DNA of 64,000 nucleotides from WLMZ01 sp031410915 (GCA_031410915.1 JANNZY010000039.1:1-64000), one strand, 5' to 3'. Shown: positions 35,079 to 44,210, counted from the first letter of the stretch. The notes: generated from the letters alone by a model not told the origin. Numbers and translations are program-made.

Positions 35079-35858
35079 TCAGACGGGGCGGTATCCCGGA
35101 ATCGGCTCGGGCAGTTCGGCCACGTACCACGTCTGGCGATCGAGCAGCTCGACGGACGATCGGGGGAAGTTGTCGGCGATGCGCTTGGCGAGCAGATCGG
35201 TGTCGAACATCGTGCGGTTGAACTCGCACACGTCGAAGACGAGGATGCCGCCGGCCAGCGCGGGCACCTGCCACAGCTCGGTGTAGAGCCTGCCGAACAG
35301 GGTCAGGCCGCGCAGTCGGGGGCTGACCAGCACGAGCATCCCGACGTAGATGCGGTTCTTGGCGGCGTGCTCGGGATACTTCGAGCGCAAGAAGTCGGGC
35401 GAGATCTCGCTGACGTCTTCCAAGCTGTTCGTCACCATCGCCAGGCCGACAGGCAGGTCGCCCTGCCATCCGACGATCTTTTCGATGCGCGGGTTGGCCA
35501 GGTTGGCCAGGACCTCGGCCTTGGAGTCGAGGTGCTTCAGCACGGCAAGCGACGTCAACGGCAGGATGCTCTCCAGGTAGGCCTCGTACAGGGCCTCTGC
35601 GGGGGCACCGACGACCACGGTCTCGTGGGTGATCGTGATCCGCCCGGCACTGCGATGCTGCTCGACGACTGCGGGCGCAACGGCCAGATCGTCGAACTCC
35701 GGTGGCGCGTCGACGACGCCGGTCAACGCGAGCGACGATGGTGCCAATGCGGCCGGGCCGGGTGCGATCGTGCTCGTCGACGTCGGGCGTCGTCGAGTTC
35801 GCGGCCGTGCCGGGCTCGCGGCGGACGTGGAAACGACTGTGCGTGTTGGTTGCGCCAC
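35079..35858 (-). CDS. Conserved-looking soluble protein, function unknown
   Basis: 259 residues from a GTG. The first ~45 are Ser/Thr/Pro/Arg-rich and probably disordered. The remainder looks like one alpha/beta domain: ITHETVVVGAPAEALYEAYLES, KIVGWQGDLPVGLAMVTNSL, then KNRIYVGMLVLVSPRLRGLTLFGRLY and GGILVFDVCEFN. The IYVGMLVLVSPRLRGLTLFG segment is reminiscent of the acetyl-CoA-binding strand and turn of GNAT transferases, with a degenerate Q/R-x-x-G-x-G/A. That is weak evidence. No membrane segment. It is divergent to the small membrane protein at 35963. Confidence 0.6.
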   Translation of the reverse strand: MAQPTRTVVSTSAASPARPRTRRRPTSTSTIAPGPAALAPSSLALTGVVDAPPEFDDLAVAPAVVEQHRSAGRITITHETVVVGAPAEALYEAYLESILPLTSLAVLKHLDSKAEVLANLANPRIEKIVGWQGDLPVGLAMVTNSLEDVSEISPDFLRSKYPEHAAKNRIYVGMLVLVSPRLRGLTLFGRLYTELWQVPALAGGILVFDVCEFNRTMFDTDLLAKRIADNFPRSSVELLDRQTWYVAELPEPIPGYRPV

Positions 35859-35962
35859 ACCGCGAAACTACACCATGGATACACGTGTTTGCCGATCGAT
35901 CTCACGCAGAGCGGTCGCGACCTCGCAACGTGGCTCGACCAGGACGTTTGTATCCTTGGTCC

Positions 35963-36637
35963 ATGCAGGTCGTGGATGGAGGTGCGTCGGTCGCAGTGGT
36001 TGCGATCAATTGGCACCTCCGCGTCGGCGACCCCAACCTCATCGGTTGGTTGATCGTGGCCGGTTATCTGATCGCCGCTGTCCTGACGTGGCGGGCCTGG
36101 CGGCTCGGGTCGGCGACGTTGGCCGACCCGCGACTCGACCTCACCGAGCGGCACGCGCAACTCCTCATGCGACGGTTGTGGGCGACCACCACCATCGTGC
36201 TCGTCGTGCTCGGCGTCAACAAGCAGCTCGACTTGCAAAGCCTGTTCGTCGAGCTCGCCCGCGAGCGAGCCCGCGCCCAGGGCTGGTACGACCGCCGCCG
36301 CGAATACCAGACGGTGGCGATCCTCGGCATCATCGTGTTCGGCGGCATGGCGCTCGCGTTCATCACGTACCTGCTGCGCAGCGTGATCTCGCGGGTGGCG
36401 CTGGCCCTCACCGGTCTCCTCGCGCTCGTCACCTTCGTGATCGTGCGCGCCGCGTCGTTCCACTACATCGACAAGCTGCTCTCTCTCGGCGACCCGATCC
36501 GCGTCAACTGGGTGCTCGAGTTCGGCGGCATCGTGCTCCTCGCCGTGGCGGCCGGCCAATGGTGTCGGCGCGAGCGGGCGCGAGTGCCGGCACGACCGGT
36601 CGAGGCCCTTCCCGAGCCAGCACCTCAGAACAGCTGA
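35963..36637 (+). CDS. Small four-helix membrane protein, unknown
   Basis: 224 residues from the ATG at 35963. Hydrophobic helices at ~25-45 (LIGWLIVAGYLIAAVL), ~72-92 (TTTIVLVVLGVN), ~120-140 (VAILGIIVFGGMALAFITYLL) and ~145-165 (ALALTGLLALVTFVIV), with a fifth near the end (FGGIVLLAVAAG). The loop QSLFVELARERARAQGWYDRRREYQ carries many charges and sits before helix 3. The tail is Pro/Glu-rich. No catalytic motif seen. Between the unknown gene at 35 kb and the cyclase gene, convergent with the latter. Confidence 0.65.
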   Translation: MQVVDGGASVAVVAINWHLRVGDPNLIGWLIVAGYLIAAVLTWRAWRLGSATLADPRLDLTERHAQLLMRRLWATTTIVLVVLGVNKQLDLQSLFVELARERARAQGWYDRRREYQTVAILGIIVFGGMALAFITYLLRSVISRVALALTGLLALVTFVIVRAASFHYIDKLLSLGDPIRVNWVLEFGGIVLLAVAAGQWCRRERARVPARPVEALPEPAPQNS

Positions 36638-36661
36638 GAGCTCATCGCACCCGCGGGGCGA

Positions 36662-37984
36662 TCAGGCATTCAGTGCGATCGCGGCGCGACGATACCGGTT
36701 GCGGCCGTCGCGCTTGGCGTCGTACAGAGCCGAGTCGGCCGCACTGATCAGCGCTTCCGGTGCGCGAGCGACATCGGGGTACACCGCAATGCCGATCGAC
36801 GCGGTCTGCGCCCACCCCTCGGGCAGCACTGCTGCGCAAGCAGCCGCGCACTCGGCGATGATCCGCTCAGCCACGGTCCCGGCTTCGGCCGCACCACACA
36901 TCGCGCAGATGACGAGGAACTCCTCGCCGCCCCACCGCACCACCGTGTCGAACGGGCGGATGCTGCGCACGAGCATGTCCGCGAACGCCACGAGCACTCC
37001 ATCGCCTGCGTCATGACCGAGCTGGTCGTTGACGTTCTTGAAGTGGTCGAGGTCGACGAGCAGCACGGAGAACTTCTCGTTGCGTCGATCCGACATCGCT
37101 CGGGCCGCCGCCAGTGCCTTGGCGACACGGCGACGATTGGCCAGTCCGGTCAGTTGATCGGTCTCGGCCTCGGCGGCGAGCCGGATGTTCTCCTCGATCC
37201 GCGTCAGGTTGCTGGAGAGCACTGCGACGATTTCGTCGAGGAGCGAGTTCTGCGCGGCCGTCGGTTCAGCCGCGTACCGCACCGAGACCGACACGTCGAG
37301 GCGCTGATCGACCTTGAACTCGCGCACTGCGGCCGCCAGACCGGCCCGCCCGCCCTCGGCGGACAGCACGCCGGCGAGACGGTTCGCGCCGGCCGCGATC
37401 GTGGCACCGGTGGCTCCCGGAAGCAGGCAGAGGTTGCCGACGAGGGACTCCAACTCGCTCTGGCCCCACGAGTCGTTGAAGGCTGCGATCAAGGCCAATG
37501 TGTTGGCCACGGCTGCCCGCCGACGCAGCCGCTCGGCTTCCAGGATCTGCACCAACCCGGATCCGATCTGATTCGCAGTCATCTGCACGAAGTTCGCGTC
37601 GGACAGCTGGCGGGGCACGTCGTGGGCCGTCACTTCGCCCGTTGCCTGGCCGTCGAGCGTGAAGCCGCCGCTCGACATCGTCGACCCGTGCGCGAGTCCG
37701 GCCCCGGCGGCGCTGCTCACCGCGGAGCCGACCGTGACGGTCACGCCGGGAAAGTCGTCCGGATCGATCGTCACCGTGCAACCGCCGACCGGTGCGAGCT
37801 GGGTGATGACATCGGCTGCCGCGGCCGCGTAGGCCTCGATGTCGAGATCAGCTGCCACGAGATTGGACAGCTCGAGCATCGTCGACGTCGTCAAGAAACC
37901 AACGAGGAACTCGTTGTGGCTCCCGGCGCGGATCTGCTCGATGGCTTCGTGATGCATCTGGTTCAACGAGACGATGATGCTCAT
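36662..37984 (-). CDS. Diguanylate cyclase with two N-terminal sensory-like domains
   Basis: 440 residues, soluble. The GGDEF domain occupies ~270-435: TDQLTGLANRRRV, VDLDHFKNVNDQLGHDAGD, and an intact GGEEF near residue 350. An RPFD sequence exactly five residues before it is a proper RxxD product-inhibition site, so this is the most likely active cyclase of the four in this window. Residues 1-260 show two similar ~120-residue alpha/beta modules (LDIEAYAAAAADVITQLAP and LESLVGNLCLLPGATGATI starts) that may be GAF-like input domains. It lies downstream of the HDOD gene on the same strand (85 bp gap), so the pair is likely one operon. The ligand is unknown. Confidence 0.9.
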   Translation of the reverse strand: MSIIVSLNQMHHEAIEQIRAGSHNEFLVGFLTTSTMLELSNLVAADLDIEAYAAAAADVITQLAPVGGCTVTIDPDDFPGVTVTVGSAVSSAAGAGLAHGSTMSSGGFTLDGQATGEVTAHDVPRQLSDANFVQMTANQIGSGLVQILEAERLRRRAAVANTLALIAAFNDSWGQSELESLVGNLCLLPGATGATIAAGANRLAGVLSAEGGRAGLAAAVREFKVDQRLDVSVSVRYAAEPTAAQNSLLDEIVAVLSSNLTRIEENIRLAAEAETDQLTGLANRRRVAKALAAARAMSDRRNEKFSVLLVDLDHFKNVNDQLGHDAGDGVLVAFADMLVRSIRPFDTVVRWGGEEFLVICAMCGAAEAGTVAERIIAECAAACAAVLPEGWAQTASIGIAVYPDVARAPEALISAADSALYDAKRDGRNRYRRAAIALNA

Positions 37985-38069
37985 CGGCCTCCCGTCGATT
38001 CGAGTGAATGAGGCGGGATCGCTGGCGTCGGTGCATCAACACATCGCCGGTTCAGAGTGCTCCGTTCGC

Positions 38070-38855
38070 TCATGACGCGTACCTCGTCGGCTCGGTGAAG
38101 CCGGCCGTGAGCACGACCAGTTCGCGTTCGATCTCGTTGACGATGACCGACGGGCGCACGTCGATGCCGACCAGCTTGAGCGCCTCCACCGTCGAGATCG
38201 CAGTCTCGGGGCTCTCCGCGCCGAGCTTGGCTGCGAACGCGTGCGCCGCGATGATGATGCGCTCCGCCACCGTGGTGACCGCGTTGGGCCGAATGTGATG
38301 CCGGCTCACCCCGGCGACGACGCTGTCCGGCGCGTTCCAACGGGAGAGCAGCGCCGCGCCACGCATCGCGTAGGCCGCATCGTTGCCGTCGGGCGATTGG
38401 TCGTTGGTCGCCGCGAGCAACCATCCGATGTCGTGCAACAGGCCGATGGTGTAGGCCTCGTCGGGTGGTTCCCCGAGTCGCTTGGCCAACACGGCGGCCC
38501 CGCACGCAGTCGCCACCGAGTGCGGCCACAGCCAATCGACGTACACCGGCGGGTTCTCGTCAAAAACGAGGTCGGCGACTCTGCTCGCGGCCAGCGACGC
38601 GACGAGTGACTCGCCGATCAGCACCATCGCGTGCCGCACACCGGCGATGCGGCGCGAGTAACCGAGGTGAGCCGAATTCGCGGCGCGCAGGACAGCCGCC
38701 GTCAACGCCGGGTCCATCTGAATCGCGCGGTCGAGGTCAGCCAGGTCACCGTCGCGTCGATGCAACAGGCGCAGCACGATCTCGGCCGACTTCGGATGCA
38801 CCGGGAGCCGCTCGCGCAGAATCGATGCTGCCGAGCGCTCGGTGCCACGTCCCAT
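38070..38855 (-). CDS. HDOD-domain signalling protein
   Basis: 261 residues. The HDOD core covers ~15-205: LPVHPKSAEIVLRLLHRRDG, IQMDPALTAAVLRAANSAH, GVRHAMVLIGESLVASLAAS, and TIGLLHDIGWLLAA, where the HD pair is kept. RHHIRPNAVTTVAERIIIAAH follows. HDOD proteins are HD-like domains usually without hydrolase activity and act in regulation, often beside c-di-GMP enzymes. Here a diguanylate cyclase gene follows 85 bp downstream on the same strand, supporting a joint signalling role. ATG at 38855. Confidence 0.88.
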   Translation of the reverse strand: MGRGTERSAASILRERLPVHPKSAEIVLRLLHRRDGDLADLDRAIQMDPALTAAVLRAANSAHLGYSRRIAGVRHAMVLIGESLVASLAASRVADLVFDENPPVYVDWLWPHSVATACGAAVLAKRLGEPPDEAYTIGLLHDIGWLLAATNDQSPDGNDAAYAMRGAALLSRWNAPDSVVAGVSRHHIRPNAVTTVAERIIIAAHAFAAKLGAESPETAISTVEALKLVGIDVRPSVIVNEIERELVVLTAGFTEPTRYAS

Positions 38856-38963
38856 GGTGTCAATCGTCCGGCACTTCCGGCGGCAAGCCTGGAGGATGAA
38901 GCACGGTTCACGTGACGCAATTGAACTGGTCGTTGGCGCGTTCGCACCACTCGCGCGACGTGG

Positions 38964-40547
38964 TCAGCGGTCGTCGGCGAGGCCCTCTGCCAGCACGCGA
39001 CGAAGGATCTTGCCGGTCGTGTTGCGCGGCAGTTCGGCGACGAACTCGACCCGCCGGGGCACCTTGTGGCGAGCGAGGTGATCGCGCACGTGAGCGCGCA
39101 CGTCGTCGACGGTCAAGGCTTCTCCAGGGAGCACGACGACGAACGCGGCGAGCGCCTGCCCGAAGTCGGCGTCAGGGGTTCCGATGACGGCGACATCGGA
39201 GATGGCCGGGTGACGAGCGAGCAGATCCTCGACCTCGCCGGGGAACACGTTCTCACCACCAGAGACGACCATGTCGTCCTCGCGCCCGTCGACGAACAGC
39301 AATCCTGCCCTGAAATGGCCGAGGTCGCCCGACGACAGCAGGCCGCGCTGCTCCTCCTTGCCGCCGCCAGTCGTGTACCCCTCGAAGCGCATCGATCCAC
39401 CGACGAACACTCGACCAACGACGCCGTCGGCCACCGGGTCGCCGCGGTCGTCGAGGATCGCGACATCCACCCCGAACGCGACGCGACCCGCGGTCGCCGG
39501 TGCCATCGCAAGGTCGGCTGGTGTCGCGATCGTGGCCACCGCGACCTCGGTGGATCCGTAGAGGTTGTAGAGGACCGGGCCGAAGCGAGCGAGCGTGTCC
39601 GTGACCAGCCGGGTACCGAGGGCGGATCCACTCGACGCGATCACGCGCAGCTCCGGCGTCGGCGCGGCGGCGAACGTCCTTGGCGGCAAGGCGATGATGC
39701 GCGCCAACATCGCCGGCACCACGACCAGAACCTCGGCACCGTGCTGCGAGGTCGAGCGCAGTGTCGCCTCGGCATCGAAGCGACGGCTCAGTACGGTCGT
39801 CGCGCTGCGGGTGATGCCGAACATCAGATGAGTCAGTCCCCACGCGTGGAACAGTGGAGCGGAAACGACCTGCACATCGCCCGGTCGCAGCGGGATGCGG
39901 TCGAGCACTGCCGCAGCCCCTTCGATCGCCGCCGGATCGCTGCGGCGGGCTGCGCCCTTCGGCCGGCCGGTCGTACCCGAGGTGAGGATGACCACGCGAC
40001 CGGCTCCACGATGCGGCGAGGGCTCGGTCGCTGTCGTCGCCAACCTTCGCATCGCCGACTCGTCGAGCGCGACTGCACCGCTGCCAGCGACCACATCGGC
40101 GAACTCGTCGTCGTGGATCACGAACCCGATGCTTTCTTGCTCCACGACATCCGCGATCTGCGGCCCGGCGAAGCCGGTGTTGAGCAAGACGACGTCGGCC
40201 CCACTGGCCGAGATGGCCGTCAACCTCCCGACGAAACCGGCGTGGTTGCGACACAGCAGCCCGACGCTCGTACCCGGACCCACGTCCATGGCGGTCAATC
40301 CCCCAGCCACACGCTTGGCCTGCGCCCACAGTTCGCCGTACGTGATGCTGCCGATCTCGTCGTGCACCGCGACTCGCTCGGGGTAACGCGCCGCCGCAGC
40401 CGCAACCGCGCCGGCCAACGTCGCACCCCACGGTGCCATCGCCAGCAACGCCCGCGGCAACCGATCCGGCCGTTCGAACGGCACCAACGTGGCCCGTGCC
40501 ACGATCGCCCCCGCCCGCAGCCGACTCACGAACCCCACGAGCCCCAC
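38964..40547 (-). CDS. Acyl-CoA synthetase (FadD-like AMP-forming ligase)
   Basis: About 527 residues of the ANL superfamily. ATP-binding motif VVILTSGTTGRPKGA, the substrate loop LYNLYGSTEVAVAT, the hinge region VDGREDDMVVSGGENVFPGE, and the C-terminal lysine in LPRNTTGKILRRVL are all present. The N-terminal SRLRAGAIVARATLVPFERP before the core resembles mycobacterial FadD2-type proteins, pointing to fatty acyl-CoA formation. GTG at 40547 (MGLVGFVSRL) is preferred. The upstream frame to 40682 is Arg-rich and not protein-like. It stands alone between the HDOD gene and the divergent GGDEF-EAL gene. Chain length preference is unknown. Confidence 0.86.
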   Translation of the reverse strand: MGLVGFVSRLRAGAIVARATLVPFERPDRLPRALLAMAPWGATLAGAVAAAAARYPERVAVHDEIGSITYGELWAQAKRVAGGLTAMDVGPGTSVGLLCRNHAGFVGRLTAISASGADVVLLNTGFAGPQIADVVEQESIGFVIHDDEFADVVAGSGAVALDESAMRRLATTATEPSPHRGAGRVVILTSGTTGRPKGAARRSDPAAIEGAAAVLDRIPLRPGDVQVVSAPLFHAWGLTHLMFGITRSATTVLSRRFDAEATLRSTSQHGAEVLVVVPAMLARIIALPPRTFAAAPTPELRVIASSGSALGTRLVTDTLARFGPVLYNLYGSTEVAVATIATPADLAMAPATAGRVAFGVDVAILDDRGDPVADGVVGRVFVGGSMRFEGYTTGGGKEEQRGLLSSGDLGHFRAGLLFVDGREDDMVVSGGENVFPGEVEDLLARHPAISDVAVIGTPDADFGQALAAFVVVLPGEALTVDDVRAHVRDHLARHKVPRRVEFVAELPRNTTGKILRRVLAEGLADDR

Positions 40548-40684
40548 TGTACGCTCGCCGTTCCGCGCCTCGGCGCTGGCACCCCGCGACGACCGCCTTC
40601 GTGACTGACGAGACCGACGGGTGACGTGCCGTCGCGGACCTCGGTCATCATTGACAGCGGGGTGCTTCGGCGGACTGTTCAAGC

Positions 40685-42886
40685 GTGTCTGTCGACGCTT
40701 TGCAACCCACCGCGAGTGTTCGTTCGCTGATCAACCTCGCCGAGAGCGGCGCAGGTGAGCTGTGGGCCGAGGCCACCCGAGTGGCGTGTCTCGCACTCGG
40801 CGGCGACGCAGCGATCGGGCTGAAGCTGTTGTCCGACGACCGAATGCAAGTCGCTGCCTCGTTCTGCTGGCCGCGTCCGCTGTCCGGGCAACCGATCCCG
40901 ATCGCGCCCGACTCGCAAGCCGCGTTCGTCCTGACGCAACCCGCAGCCGTGATCACCCACGTCGCACATGAGCGTCGTTTCACCCCGAGCAAGCTCACGA
41001 TCGACGCCGGGTTCGTCGACAGTTGCTCTGCTCGAGTGCAGTTCGGCGACACCCTCTACGGGCTGATCGGCGTGCAGTATGGAGCACCGCGTCGCCACAT
41101 TGCCGCAGATCTCGTCCACCTCGAGGTGGTTGCGTCGATGCTCGCTCTGCTGCTCAGCCACGAAGAACGACTGCGCCGCAACGCACGCCTCGTCGACCAC
41201 GACGCGCTGACCGGAGTGCTGAACCGTCGGGGTGTCTTCGACGCGCTGGAGACTGGGATGTCGGGGCGACGAACTGGTTGTCTGCTCCTGCTCGATCTCG
41301 ATGGGTTCAAGCTCGTCAACGACCGCCACGGCCACGGAGTTGGCGACCACGTGCTGCAGGTGGTGGCCGAGCGGCTGCAGGCTGCGGTCCGCCCGAGCGA
41401 TCTCATCGGCCGACTGAGCGGCGACGAGTTCGTCGCCGTGCTGTGGTCGACCGATGTCCCCAGCGCGCTCGAGGCCGCCGAACGATTGATCGGTCACCTG
41501 GAGCAGATCATCACCGTCCCGCACGCGACCGTGAGCGTCTCCGCGTCCGTCGGCGTCGCACCGCTCGACGGTTACCCGAACGTCTTGTCACTGCTGCATG
41601 CCGCAGATGTCGCCATGTACTCGGCGAAGGCGGCTGGACGGGGGACGGCCAAGCCCGCTCGTCTACCGAAGGAACGGATCGACACCGTCACAACATCACC
41701 CATGGCCACTGCTCGGGCGACGTCTCATGGCCGTCATCACGTCGACCACGCAGTCCGGTCGCTCGGTGTCGTTTTCCAACCGATCGTTGACATCGCATCG
41801 GGCGATGTCACCGGCGTCGAGGCGCTCACCCGAGGCCCGCGTGGACCGCTCGAGAATCCAGCGGTGCTGTTCCGCCTTGCCGAGACATGGGGACGACTGT
41901 CCGAGCTCGAGCTCGAATCGAAGCGTCAGAGCTTCGAGGCCGCGTTGCCACGTTCGCTCACGCTCTTCGTCAACATCGACCCGGCAGCTCTCACTGCCCC
42001 TGGCTTCACCGAACAACTGCTCGACATCTGGAATTCGAGCGACCCGGCCGGCCGCACACTGGTGATCGAACTCACCGAGCGGCACCTGCGCGTGCAGCCG
42101 GGTCCGCTCCTCCACTCAGTGGACTGGTGTCGAAGTGTCGGCTGGAAAGTCGCCCTCGACGACGTCGGTGCCCGAGCCGAGTCGCTCACCGCGCTGTCAC
42201 TGGTCCAACCCGACATCGTGAAGCTCGACATCTCGCTGATCAACACCATGAACAAGGCCCACGTCGCCGCCACCGCGCTTGCTCTCGCCGGCTACCGCGA
42301 CCGGCGACACATCGACGTCGTCGCCGAAGGGATCGAGAATGAGGCCAACGAAACCGTCGCCCACGAGCTCGGCGCGACCCACGTGCAGGGTTACCTGTAC
42401 GGCCGTCCGGCTCATGCCGACGAAATCGCGCCGCTGCTCACACGACCCCGCCGCACGCCCATCACAGTCGGCGCCACTGCCGGTCTGCGCCGCGGGCGTC
42501 GCAGCACGCTGCTCGCGATCAGCCGCCACATCGAGAGCCTGGCCGGATATGCAGACACAATCGTGCTCGCGACGATCCAATCGGTCGAGAACTACACCGC
42601 GACGACGCGGTCGCAATATGCCGCGCTCGGCCGCCGTTGCGGCATGGTGGGCGTTGTCGGTGTCGGCTTGCCGCCCGGAGTGCTCGACGACGTCCACACC
42701 GGCAACCTCGCCTCTGACGACGCGCTCGCACGGGCCTGGCACGTCATTCTGCTTCACCCCGAAGGCGGCACGGCCCTTCTCGCGTATCAAAGCGACCCGA
42801 CAGATCGCTCCTGGTACGACTACGAGCTCACCACCGACCGCGACCGCATCGACATCGTCGCCCGGCAGATTCTCGCCCACCTGTAG
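40685..42886 (+). CDS. Soluble GAF-GGDEF-EAL-DICT protein
   Basis: 733 residues without membrane helices. A GAF-like input (~1-165) leads to GGDEF (~170-330) with DALTGVLNRRGVF, SGDEF at ~244 and an RPSD I-site five residues before it. EAL follows (~355-585): VEALTRG, VNIDPAAL, VIELTER, LDDVGARAESL, VKLDISL and AEGIENE. The DDVG replaces DDFG, so phosphodiesterase strength is unsure. The last ~130 residues (STLLAISRHIESLAGYAD, SQYAALGRRCGMVGV, WHVILLHPEGGTALLAYQ) match the DICT pattern, a sensory domain found with cyclases and two-component proteins. Start GTG at 40685. A C-terminal DICT placed after the EAL is an unusual order. Confidence 0.87.
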   Translation: MSVDALQPTASVRSLINLAESGAGELWAEATRVACLALGGDAAIGLKLLSDDRMQVAASFCWPRPLSGQPIPIAPDSQAAFVLTQPAAVITHVAHERRFTPSKLTIDAGFVDSCSARVQFGDTLYGLIGVQYGAPRRHIAADLVHLEVVASMLALLLSHEERLRRNARLVDHDALTGVLNRRGVFDALETGMSGRRTGCLLLLDLDGFKLVNDRHGHGVGDHVLQVVAERLQAAVRPSDLIGRLSGDEFVAVLWSTDVPSALEAAERLIGHLEQIITVPHATVSVSASVGVAPLDGYPNVLSLLHAADVAMYSAKAAGRGTAKPARLPKERIDTVTTSPMATARATSHGRHHVDHAVRSLGVVFQPIVDIASGDVTGVEALTRGPRGPLENPAVLFRLAETWGRLSELELESKRQSFEAALPRSLTLFVNIDPAALTAPGFTEQLLDIWNSSDPAGRTLVIELTERHLRVQPGPLLHSVDWCRSVGWKVALDDVGARAESLTALSLVQPDIVKLDISLINTMNKAHVAATALALAGYRDRRHIDVVAEGIENEANETVAHELGATHVQGYLYGRPAHADEIAPLLTRPRRTPITVGATAGLRRGRRSTLLAISRHIESLAGYADTIVLATIQSVENYTATTRSQYAALGRRCGMVGVVGVGLPPGVLDDVHTGNLASDDALARAWHVILLHPEGGTALLAYQSDPTDRSWYDYELTTDRDRIDIVARQILAHL

Positions 42887-43019
42887 GACGATCTCGTCGC
42901 AGCCTCCGTCCGACGTGAGCACCTCCTTGACGAGGTACCCGCCGCACGACGACACGCATCTCACCGCTCGATGCGGGATGCGCCGGAACAGGTCGAAGAC
43001 TGATCGAAAAACGACAGGC

Positions 43020-43187
43020 GGGGCGGCGTGAGGGTCGGCTCGCGCCTGGACACTTCGTCGACGATCGCGTTGAAGGCACCGAGTAGCCATCGACGAGCGC
43101 GACCCACGTTCCGGCCGCGGGGTTGGCGACAGTGACCAATTCCTCGGAGTCGCCGTCGGCGGATTGCGCAACGAGCACGCAGGAGCC
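43020..43187 (-). pseudogene. Remnant of a secreted peptidase C-terminal (PPC-like) domain
   Basis: From 43187 leftward the minus strand reads CVLVAQSADGDSEELVTV then ANPAAGTWVALVDGYSV, typical of pre-peptidase C-terminal or Fn3-like tails on actinobacterial subtilisins. The frame is then lost: continuation as AFNAIVDEVS lies in another frame. No start, signal or catalytic part is near. A short, frameshifted scar; the assignment is by eye only. Confidence 0.35.
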
Positions 43188-43232
43188 GCCAGACTTCGCG
43201 TCAAGACCCGCCGCACGATGTCCGACTGCTAC
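43188..43232 (+). pseudogene. 45-nt vapC scar
   Basis: GCCAGACTTCGCGTCAA at 43188-43204 is identical to 48274-48290 inside the vapC gene of the island, and the following bases to the CCGACTGCT stretch stay close to it (about 39 of the first 44 bases match). Translation gives ARLRV-TR---M-DC, the PIN active-site segment. Similarity stops abruptly on both sides, so this is a leftover of a lost vapC copy. Confidence 0.6.
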
Positions 43233-43309
43233 GACGCGATCTTCGCACCTGCGATATCGGGCAATCGACGACGTAGTCGTGACAGAGAATCGAAACAGCT
43301 CGGGTGCAT

Positions 43310-43981
43310 CTAGTTCTCTGTCAGCCGCTCGTGGAAGGCGATCGCGATGTCTTGGGCTTGCTGCTCCGAGACAGAGCCCGGCGGCCCCTGCAGATCAACC
43401 GTGTACACGACGGATCCATCACTGAACGCCACCCAATAGCTCTCGTGCGGCCGTTGCTCCGCGGCTCCGGCTGCGGCAACATCCTCGGCCGTGGCGATCC
43501 GATGCACGCCACGTGCATCTACGACGCCGTCCACGTCAAACTCGAACACGTCCGTCGCGCAACTGAACGGGCATGGCTTCATGGAGTCCGTCTCGAGCCA
43601 GTCGAGTGCGCTTGTCACTCCATCCTCCGACCCGAGTTCGATGAACGTGCTGAAGACGTGGGGCGACGCCTCCGGACTGTGTGTTGCTCCGTAGAAACGT
43701 GCCTCCACACCCGCCGCCACGAAGCCGGCGTCACGGAAGACCGTGGTCATCTCTTCCCTGTCCGCATCGATTGATGCCTTCGTGAGGACAGCGATGAACT
43801 CGTCGAAATCCTCCGTGGTCCGACGCACTTCGACTGGATCGGGCTGAGAACCCGGAGCGTCGTCGGCGGTCACGAACCGCTCGTCGATCGGAACGGGCCC
43901 GTTTGCTTTGCCGCCACTACCGCTGCACGACATGACCGTCATCGCCGTCACAGCAACGGCGATGGGTCTGACGAAGCGCAT
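43310..43981 (-). CDS. Putative lipoprotein, unknown
   Basis: 223 residues from the ATG at 43981: MRFVRPIAVAVTAMTVMSC, a signal sequence with the lipobox VMSC, then a Ser/Gly/Pro tether. The mature domain has two Cys close together (KPCPFSCATD) and sits in what looks like one alpha/beta fold (DFDEFIAVLTKASIDADRE, RDAGFVAAGVEARFYG, FSTFIELGSEDGVTSALDWL, VVYTVDLQG). No hydrolase motif. It lies between the vapC scar and the integrase remnant, so it may be cargo of the older element at this tRNA. GC and codon usage look slightly less extreme than the core genes. Unknown family. Confidence 0.65.
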   Translation of the reverse strand: MRFVRPIAVAVTAMTVMSCSGSGGKANGPVPIDERFVTADDAPGSQPDPVEVRRTTEDFDEFIAVLTKASIDADREEMTTVFRDAGFVAAGVEARFYGATHSPEASPHVFSTFIELGSEDGVTSALDWLETDSMKPCPFSCATDVFEFDVDGVVDARGVHRIATAEDVAAAGAAEQRPHESYWVAFSDGSVVYTVDLQGPPGSVSEQQAQDIAIAFHERLTEN

Positions 43982-44210
43982 ACCGTTCAATGGTAGGCGC
44001 ACATGGTACGTCCGCAGAGAAGACTTCGTCGGGAGCGCGAAACGGTCTAACTGGAGCGGCGCCAGAACTGCCGATTCCGGGGGCTTCGTCGTCGACGTCG
44101 GAACCGTGGGGAGGGCGGCACCAGGTACTGGGGCGGGGCTTCGCGATGACGAAGCAAGCCACGGTCGAGATGGCTCGTGTCGTCGCCGATTGAAGTGAGT
44201 GTCGATGCGT

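Larger units (their letters stand above)
42887..43309. other. Gene-free stretch with two gene scars
   Basis: No intact gene. The first ~130 bp show nothing I can name. From 43020 to 43187 a minus-strand fragment reads like a secreted-peptidase tail, and from 43188 to 43232 a plus-strand 45-nt vapC scar follows. The junction at 43187/43188 looks like an old recombination point. Confidence 0.6.
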
